Assembly: GCA_002118135.1 (NCBI GenBank)
Contig: BDIU01000076.1
Location: 159,644-223,643 of the forward strand
DNA length: 64,000 nt
Direction of reading: 5' to 3'
From: Trebouxia sp. TZW2008
Lineage: Eukaryota; Chlorophyta; Trebouxiophyceae; Trebouxiales; Trebouxiaceae
The position numbers and the translations under genes were made by a program. How positions within the stretch are numbered: the first letter of the stretch is position 1; each line of letters opens with the position of its first letter. The notes beneath the pieces are model-generated. The model did not search any database, was not told where the DNA came from, and was given only the letters and a program-made list of their open reading frames with translations. This document shows positions 56,180-64,000 of this stretch, in pieces.

Positions 56180-57207
56180 ATTGCAGTGAGTCATTCGTCT
56201 CAATAGAGAAGTTCAAACAGATACAGTTGTTCTGAGACATTGTCATTGCAGCTAGTACAACTGCATGCTATACATCGCTTGAATGTAGCTGGCACTTGCT
56301 TGTCTGGAAGTCTTAGTGGAAGATGTACAACAGATTGACACAATTGTAGACAAGGTGTGGCAACTGCGTTGGGGAGTAAAGTAACGACAGCACCATCAGG
56401 GTAATAAAAGCCGTTGTAGGAATATGTACATTTACTTTTTGCATAGACCAGGATAGCCAGAGCGTCAACCACCTCATGTAGACTGCCATCAAGTCTCTGA
56501 TCACCCTGGTAGGCGTTGAGCAAGCTAGAGATTTCAGATGGACGTATGAAGAAATGCAGAAGTTCCTTTGAAAACTGATATTGTAAGGCATACCTAGGCA
56601 CATGCTGGGACAAGCCTGCTGGCCATGGTGTTGTGCTGTAACAATTTTGTAAATCAGTCAGCGTCCGCAGCTGTCAAGTGCATTGGGGCAGCATCATTCA
56701 CCTTCGGTTGTTGAACAATCCTCTACTGTAATGGGGTTGGCTGTCTCATGCTTCATTATCAGCAGCGTTGATCAGTCATGTTCCGCTATGCCTACAGAAG
56801 CTACACGTCGGTAAACTTTGTCCAATGGATGGTCAACATCTGGCATGGTTGAATGTACAGGGATGCACAAGCACAGCTGGCTATGGCTCGTTGTCAGTGC
56901 TCAAAGCTTGACTGCTGAGCTGTTAGCATCAGAGATCTGCTTCCTTTCAGCTGGAACAGTTGTCACATTTGCAGTGCAAAAACTGTTCATGACCTTGACT
57001 GAACACTCATGATCATGATGATTTTGTCAACAGGACACTTGGTGCTGCAGTGAATGAGGTCCTGCTGCATCAAACAAGGTTCTGTATTACAAGGTGCAAT
57101 TCTCAACTCAAACGCTTTTGTTACAGAGATAAACTGTGCATGCCCTTTCTGTTCTTTGTTCACAATGTCCTGAGTTGCACAGAGCTGTCCAAAAATAATA
57201 AAAGAAT

Positions 57208-57256
57208 CAGTGTTCATCAGCATCAGCATCATCAGCATGAGCATCATCAGCATCAA
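57208..57256. repeat. CATCAG-type microsatellite
   Basis: Imperfect run of CATCAG/CATGAG hexamers, about eight units. Confidence 0.9.
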
Positions 57257-57623
57257 GGAAACAGTGCGTTTCTGCAGGTACCATCTTGTACAACAGTACT
57301 ATACAAATACTGAACAATTAGATCATCTATCCATTGTCCTTTTTGACAGTAATGTTCCTACCCAAAAAAATAAGCTGCTTTGATAGTACACAGGGCGCCT
57401 TGTGCAGCATGCCTAACACTAGCATACATGGCTGCATGGTCTATGGCCTAGTTTCAAGACAGTCCCCCATTGCCACACGAGTGCCTGGGAGCAGGAACGG
57501 CATAGGATCTCAAGAAGCTTGTACAGTAGCAGTCGCTGGCTCTGAAAACAACACTCCTTCGTCAATCCACTGCAAAGCCTTTGCCCTGCACAAATCATGC
57601 AGTACTGATGACAGCTGCACAAA

Positions 57624-57663
57624 CCACGCAGTCATGCAGTACTAGTACTTTATGACTGCGTGG
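57624..57663. other. perfect 12-bp inverted repeat (hairpin)
   Basis: CCACGCAGTCAT (57624-57635) and its exact reverse complement (57652-57663) flank a 16-base loop that itself contains the palindrome GTACTAGTAC. Not followed by a T-run; no gene immediately adjacent. Confidence 0.85.
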
Positions 57664-58395
57664 CTAGTACTCATCACAGCAAGATTGTGCAAGACTGGAA
57701 GCTGTGGCAGACATCAAACATGGACAAGTAGTATGTACATGGGCAATCAAGCATGATTAGTCACTGGAAATGCCATGTGAACTGTGAAGCGGATCGAATC
57801 CAAGCTTGTTGAGGGAATGCGTGCTGACTGCAAAAACAGAAGCACAAAATAGTGGCATTCTTTGCATATGGCGGGATTCTCAGACAGGAAGCATGTACCT
57901 CAACTCCAGCTCATTGCAGCCCCTCTGTGCATGCTGCAGCATTTCTTGCGAAGCTGCTTTCTGCAACAACAGCATTTATTACTGAGACCGTACATCTGCT
58001 TCTTGCATTTCTGGATCCAGAGTTCCAGCAAGCATACATGTTGCTTTGGAATGCACTTGCATGCTGAGATGGCATTCAAGCAGCAAAAGCTGTCATTGCT
58101 CTGAGTGCTAGCAAGCTTGTTTGCTCTCAAAAACAAAGCTTGCTTGCTCTGTCACCTTCAAAAAGATCAGATCTCTGTCAGCAAGTATGCATATGCTCAA
58201 CCCAAGCTGTCATGCTGTGATGTCTGTATCATCAAAGTGTCTCTGACCTAATCTTGACATCCACTTTGCGCAAGCAAAGGGCACGGGCAGCACGGGCAGC
58301 ATGCACAAGCTTGCAGAGCCATTGCACAATCCGCACTGCTGCGCTCAAGTCATTTGAGCAAGACCAGCATCTACAGCATGTGCACATGCTGCAAA

Positions 58396-61300
58396 TTACT
58401 GCAATTGGCATACAGTGGACGCAAAACTACGCAGTAGCGCACGCACCTCGTTCAATGCATCTCTACTTGCATCCGCAAGAACAATCACAACACGCCCCCA
58501 TGTGACTTTGGCGTCTTCTTGGTCTGCTAGCTTGCTGATCTCCTCCAACTGAGCAGCCACATGCCTCACTGCCTCAAGCCTTTGCCTAGCCAACTTGGCC
58601 TGTACATGTAGCAGCTTGTGATAGCAGCATTGTGAGAAGCATACATTGCAGCAGCATGACTGCAGCATTGTGGCGGCTTGTGAAAGCAGCATTGTCAACA
58701 TCATGCAGTGTAGTGGCTTGTGACTGCAGCCTTCTCAGAATCATGCAGTATATTGGCTTGTGACAAACGCATTGTGGGCAGCATACACTGCAATGCCATG
58801 ACCGCAGCATTGTCAAGAGCATGCATTGTGGCGGCTTGTGACAGCAGCGTTGTGAGAAGCAGACATACAGCAGCATGACTGCAGCATTGACAAAAGTAGC
58901 ATTACAGCAGCATGACTGCAGCATTGTGGAAAACATGAAATCTTGCATGAGAAGCAACATTGTTGAAACCATGACGTCATAGTTGATGAGCTAGCACTGG
59001 TGAGATCATGTGGGGAATCCATTGAATTTGCACTCAGTATCATTAAGCGCCTTTCCTAGACTAGCAAATTGAACACACAACAACAGCAACTGCTTGGAAT
59101 GGGTTGTTCAAAGCATGACGCATGGTAAGATTGCATGACATACCTTCGCAAGATGTAGCCAACACTCCAGGCTTGTGGCATCCTTAGGCATCTTTGCATT
59201 CCAAGTTTGCTGGAATTCCTGATACGCCACCATGTCCTGCATTCATTAGACTGCAATGAGTGAGCAGCTGTAGGTCACAGTCTTGCTCGCAGTCTCGTCT
59301 GCCAGATTTGCTGCAAGGCCACCGTGTCCTGCATGACAATCATCAGACTGCAATGAGAGAGCACCTGTACTTCACTGTCAACCCGCAAGTTCCCTGCAAA
59401 TTAACGGGCTTTCACGCACTGGGAACATGCCACCTGTCTGGTAGTGGTCTTTTTGAACAGGAGAGCACTTGTACTTCATGGTCCTATTGGCAACACTCAG
59501 ACAGTCCAGTGCTCCAGTGACAAGTTAGCATCATGTATGGCCAGCCCAGGCAGCAGTGTGCTCAACAGCATTTCACGTTCCTGTTGCCAACACTTACACA
59601 GTACAAAAAGTCAATGATCCAGTGACAAGCCAGCATCATGTGTGGTCAGCCCAGGCAGCAGCGTGCTCAACAGCATTTCACGGTCCTGTTGGCAACACTC
59701 ACACAGTACGAAACAGTCAATGTTCCAGTGACAAGTCAGCATCATGTATGGTCCGCCCAGGCAGCAGTTTGCACAACAGCAAGCAATTCAGAAGCACAGT
59801 GAGGCGACAGATGCAGCCTGCAGCTGCAAAAGCAGTCCTGCACAGCATTAGCAAGCGTCAGCAGCTCACACGCTGGATCAAGCTGAGACTCAAGCTGGAT
59901 CAAGCTGAATCAAGCTGAGACTCAACTTGGATCAAGCTGCAAACAACCTGGATCAAGCTGCAACTCCAGCTGAGTGAAGCTGAATCAAGCTGAGACTCAA
60001 GCTGGATCAAGCTGAGTCAAGCTGAGACTCAAGCTGGATCAAGCTGAATCAAGCTGAGAGTCAAGCTGAATCAAGCTGAATCAAGCTGAGACTCCAGCTG
60101 GGTGAAGCTGAATCAAGCTGAGACTCAAGCTGAGACTCAAGCTGAGACTCAAGCTGGATCAAGCTGAATCAAGGGAAGAATCAAGCTGAATCAAGCTGAG
60201 ACCCAAGCTGAGACTCCAGCTGGGTGAAGCTGAATCAAGCTGAGACTTAAGCTGAGACTCAAGCTGAGACTCAAGCTGGATCAAGCTGAATCAAGGGAAG
60301 AATCAAGCTGAATCAAGCTGAGACTCAAGCTGAGACTCAAGCTGGATCAAGCCAAATCAAGCTGGATCAAGCTGAGACTTGGACTGTTGGCAAATGGTAG
60401 TGCATCAGCTGCCAAATTGAGAACAACATCACATGACAGGATTAGAGAAGTGATCAAAGAAGCTGTGCAAAAAGGAGGAGCGATGAACAGAATTTAAGCA
60501 AATGATGGATAGTGATCATGAAGCATTCGTAGGAAATATCAAGGACGTCACCACGCACATTGCAATCATGAGCAGCAAATGCGCTCACTGCAGCATTTGA
60601 TTCATGAGACAAGTGATAGCTGAACTTACCGCTTCCTCTACAGATTTCTGGTAAGCAGCAAGCTTTCTGCGAAGATCGTGCCTCTGTGCTGTTCCAAAGC
60701 TGTCCAAGTATTCGAAAGTCTCAGTTGTGATTAGGCCTAGGAACCCATCTGCCAACTTGCATCTGTGTTGAGCAAACCGGCTTTGAACAACACAAAATTT
60801 TGTGACATTCAGCAGACTTGTCTTGAAAAGGACACAAGTCTTTCACAGTCTATACAGGCCGCAGCATCTTCGATGCTTGTGTGGAATCTCTTGCAGCAAA
60901 CACAAAGCAGAATGTCGCTTGACCTGATACATTGGCAATTTTTGTGTGAGAAGCACAATGGGATAGCTTGACAATCTATGATGAAGCATGTTGCAAGCCT
61001 TGCAATCAGCTAAACCACCATCTTGCATGGCATTGTGGAAACAAATGGACGCATGATTCCTTACAGAGGTAAGCATTGCATGCATGACATGAGGCACATT
61101 TGCTAGCAGCAGTCAGGAAACTCAGGCGCATACCAGAGTCTCGCTCTCCTCTCTTGCTCGATTCTCTGCCTGCAAAACAACAGAGTTATGACAGATTGCC
61201 ATCACTGCATCATCATACAATCATGCATTGTACATGCTGACACCGCTGTTCTTCATTACTCACGACTTCAGGATCAGAAATCTGCTGACCATCATTTGCC

Positions 61301-63676
61301 AGTGTCAATCAGCATTCCCTTTTTTCAGAGTTCACCACCTTACAAGCACTAGTTTGTCACAAGAACCATGATCAGTTGACAAAATAAGGATGTCCTAGCA
61401 TGCCGCAAGATGGTCAATGAGGTTGACGTACAGAACAAGTGCATCAACAATTGAAACAACTGTCTGGACAGCCATTTTTCGATGGAGAAAATCCCATTCT
61501 GCACAATGTTGGGATGCTTGCCTACAACACGCTCTGTAAAGGACGTACCTGGGCTATGCGGTTCTTCCAAGTTTTGATCACGTCAATGATGTTGATGGAT
61601 GGCGGTGCAGGGGGATTCCATATATATCCCTTTCCTACACAGAATGTCAACAGAATAAATCTGTCCCCTTTTTACACAGAATGTCAACAAGATGGTTGAT
61701 CTCTTGAGGCGCGACTCAGGATGTCAACAGGATATTTAGGCATGTGCCACAAGCATGTGCTACATGCAGTGCATAGCTTGTTTGCCTGCCAATGCTGCGC
61801 ACAATCTTCAAGCCATGTGTGCTGCTAGCAAGCAGATTCATGTACTGAGTTGCCCAAAAGACAGCAGATATGCATAGCCGCAGCCTGGATGCACTGCACA
61901 AGGTGCGTGTAACATGTAAAGCTACATTCAACAGCATCAAAGGGCAATGCTTTGGGGACGTGTCTGATGCAACAGCACAATCTTGTTGGAAGCACTGTCA
62001 TGCATAAGGCAGTGCTGACCTGTCAGATGAACCTTGTGAAGGTAGACATGGCACGGCTCTGCAGGGTTGAAAACAACTTTCTTGATCTGCACCTCACAAT
62101 CACACCGCTAAGTGCATTCACTGGCATCTGAGCAAGATGCAGTGACAGTATGCAAGCTGCATAGCATTCATTGAGTACTGACAGCTAGAGCAAATGGCTG
62201 AAGCAGCATGTCATGCCTGCATGCATATGTGCTGCTGACATTGCAATCTAGGTATTGTAGCATGTGTCATGCATGCGCATATGCAGCTGGCAAATCAGCT
62301 GTTACAACAGAGAGGGCTGCTGCTACAAGAACTGTCCAAGGGAACCAGTTTGCATACCCGTGTCAGGCCTAGGGGTGAGCCCTGTAGAATACATTGGTGT
62401 AGCTGAGTGACATCCACGTCTCCCCAACCCTGGCTTTGTGGGCTGTAAGTCAGGTCGTACAAGACTACCAGGCCCTTTCTGTCATACCCAGCATCAATGC
62501 AGCTTTGAACAGCAGCTGGGTATTCCCTGCAGCAACATACAGCCTGTTTGAGCTTGGCATTCAAGACATGATGGCAAATGACAGATGACAGAATAGAAGT
62601 TACACAAGCCTATGCACTTGCTGCTTGCTAGAGCTACTTATCACAATGCATCATGCATGGTCAGAACATGCCACACCTGCAGTCAACACTGGATTCCTAC
62701 AACCCGTTGAGCGTGTCGACTGCTGCATCACATTTTGGAATATTTTGATTGAATGGCACATTTGGTACAAGGTGAATGGCAGCAGGTTATTGCAATACAC
62801 AAGTGCAACGCACTGGTACTCACATGTACAACGCATCCTTGCAAGCAGCAGGGACCTCCGCATCTTCCTTCAAGTCCACCAAAAGAGCTTCATCTTTGCA
62901 GATGAAGCACAGCATGATGTCCTGATCAGGCAAATCTTGAAAGAACTTGTAAGCTTGTGCCGCCCATTGAGGAACCCTCTTCCTGTTCTGCTGAATGAGG
63001 TCGCTCCTCCGGTTGTCTCTCATGACCTGCGCATGCTCTGTTGCTGCTGCTGCCCTTTCTTTCTTGGCTGACGCTTCCTTAGCTTTGACCGCCAGGTTGA
63101 TGGTCTCGGCTACCAGAACGCCAGCGCCACCGACCTGCACGGCAGGAATGAAGGCACTGCTTGGCTGGTGGCTGCGTGACTTTTTTGCTCTGATGCAGCA
63201 AGCAACGGCTTCAATGCAAGAAAACAATGTTCGGACTGCTTGGATAAAGATGGACGTATGCAACGCGTCAGCTGAGGTTGGGTCACCTTTGCAATCTTGG
63301 CAGCGTTGTCGCCGAAAACCTTGGCGCCTGCAATGACCACAAAAGGGAGGTTGTTCAGTTGTGTGGTACGAGCGCCGATCGCCACACACGCAGCTGTGCA
63401 ATACTGCAGTTGCATGACGCACACGACCGGGTCCTGGCGGCAACGCTGAGATGCACACTGGCAAGATTACAGACGCTGCAATGCATGCATTCTCGTGAAG
63501 TTCGAACCTTGCTGAAGGGCCCCGCCCTGCGCTTGAACCACGTCGGCCATGTGGTTGACACACTGGGAACCTTGATTGGCCAAGTGTTCGACACTCTGAG
63601 CACCTCGTTCTGTGGCATTCTCGGCGATGTCTTTGTGACCAGTCAGCAAATTCAGGACCCAGCCAGCAATGCCCAT
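58396..63676 (-). CDS. unrecognised 9-exon protein, possibly incomplete at the 5' end
   Basis: Nine exons: 63508-63676, 63287-63393, 62824-63134, 62358-62526, 61549-61629, 61134-61169, 60630-60755, 59144-59236, 58396-58599 (431 aa, phases agree). A short N-terminal hydrophobic patch (MGIAGWVLNLL) leads an amphipathic region (NATERGAQSVEHLANQGSQC). Then VVIAGAKVFGDNAAKIAK and GVLVAETINLAVKAKEASAK suggest a membrane-associated helix pair, followed by the segment DQDIMLCFICKDEALLVDLK. The C-terminal half is helical (YLDSFGTAQRHDLRRKLAAY; RHVAAQLEEISKLADQEDA). No family recognised. Acceptors of exons 5 and 7 are non-optimal. Open GC-rich sequence above 63676 (about 63700-63790) may hold a further 5' exon. 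Confidence 0.72.
58604..58970. repeat. ~60-bp minisatellite in last intron
   Basis: About six imperfect units with GCAGCATTGT and GGCTTGTGA phrases, lying directly upstream of the last exon's acceptor on the minus strand. Confidence 0.85.
59275..59345 (-). repeat. pseudo-copy of exon 8 acceptor junction
   Basis: About 60 bases around the exon 8 acceptor (TGCAG|GACA(T/C)GGTGGC) recur ~75 bases upstream of the real junction (59236/59237). Confidence 0.8.
59440..59790. repeat. three-copy ~100-bp tandem repeat
   Basis: Units with GGCAACACTCA...CAGCATCATGTATGG and GCCCAGGCAGCAG phrases, inside intron 7 of the unknown 9-exon gene. Confidence 0.9.
59870..60380. repeat. 10-12-bp minisatellite (CAAGCTGAGACT family)
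   Basis: About 45 units alternating CAAGCTGAGACT, CAAGCTGGAT and CAAGCTGAAT, with a larger ~120-base higher-order period visible from two near-identical blocks (about 60079-60185 and 60215-60310). Intron 7 of the 9-exon gene. Confidence 0.93.
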
Positions 63677-64000
63677 CGCAATCAACTGGATAGCTTTCGA
63701 GTGAGAGTGGCTGCATCAAACTGGTCCTTGAGCAGGTTCTGCGCCACGTGCTCTCGCTCTGTCACTTGCTCGCTCACTTCCTCACTCAGTCACTATTCAC
63801 GTGACACAACCTATCCGGTCACCGACTCCATGGTGAGCTCCTTCACTCCTGTCTACTGGAGCTGTTCAACCGCATGTAGATAAATCACAGGAGACCGCTG
63901 GCAGAATCACATGCAAACAGCATGTGACACTTGTGTTCAAGAAGAAGTAAGGTGCAGTTTGCAGTTATGAAGGCAAGCTGCAGATAAACACAGGTTGTGT
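63677..64000. other. right-edge region, possible further 5' exon
   Basis: A minus-strand open stretch (about 63705-63780; EEVSEQVTEREHVAQNLLKD) has coding-like composition but no ATG and a frame different from the next exon. It may be an upstream exon, or the gene may start outside the window. Confidence 0.35.

Larger units (their letters stand above)
56180..58395. other. long intergenic region
   Basis: No confident gene. A 137-codon minus-strand frame without ATG (56200-56613) is the only long opening. Other content is a CATCAG-type microsatellite (57208-57256) and a strong inverted repeat (57624-57663). Confidence 0.4.

Noticed and set aside
56200..56613. 137-codon minus-strand ORF
   Set aside because: No ATG, no convincing splice partners; possibly an exon of an unseen gene, but not supportable.
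57780..57810. tRNA T-arm-like GGATCGAATCC
   Set aside because: No matching acceptor, D or anticodon arms around it.

Overview
This window looks like nuclear DNA of a green alga, probably a trebouxiophyte-like chlorophyte. Almost every gene is broken into many exons with GT-AG introns whose acceptors are mostly TGCAG-like. Several proteins start with Arg/Ser/Ala-rich, transit-peptide-like sequence, and the protein families (CBM20 plastid membrane protein, group 1 truncated haemoglobin, VASt, FIST, FSP1/AIFM2-type oxidoreductase, INSIG-like protein) fit a photosynthetic eukaryote. No bacterial operons, rRNA, tRNA or CRISPR array were seen. Exons were assigned by eye from splice sites, phase continuity and family motifs. 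Every multi-exon model below sums to an exact multiple of three.

Layout, left to right: (i) minus strand: 5' exon of an unknown protein (16-405), plastid-type truncated haemoglobin (1515-3741), KCTD/T1-BTB protein (4609-5638), a 63-bp minisatellite (6530-8390), a small cupin (9299-10076) and an INSIG-like membrane protein (11096-12975); (ii) plus strand: one 14-exon gene (13625-24143) joining a CBM20 starch-binding domain, three predicted membrane helices and a long C-terminal region; (iii) minus strand: a 9-exon FIST protein (25964-33396), an intronless gene (34337-35182) and an FSP1/AIFM2-like oxidoreductase (36112-40815); (iv) plus strand: an 11-exon coiled-coil protein (42422-47446); (v) minus strand: a VASt lipid-transfer-type protein with a helix at each end (48317-51875); (vi) plus strand: an unknown 6-exon gene (53256-54934) and terminal exons of another gene with a Cys-rich motif (55667-56179); (vii) minus strand: a 9-exon unknown protein (58396-63676) that may continue beyond the right edge.

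The most striking signal lies inside the introns. In at least seven genes, on both strands, introns carry tandem decaying copies of the neighbouring splice junction. Copies of a downstream exon's acceptor plus its 5' coding sequence lie just upstream of the real exon. Copies of an upstream exon's 3' coding sequence plus its donor lie just downstream of the real exon. One FSP1 intron holds about ten copies at roughly 159-bp spacing. This looks like a general intron-growth process by junction-spanning tandem duplication, and it fills the introns with near-functional pseudo-exons. The genes share no obvious pathway; starch/plastid function (CBM20 protein, haemoglobin) and membrane lipid or quinone function (FSP1-like, VASt, INSIG-like) recur.
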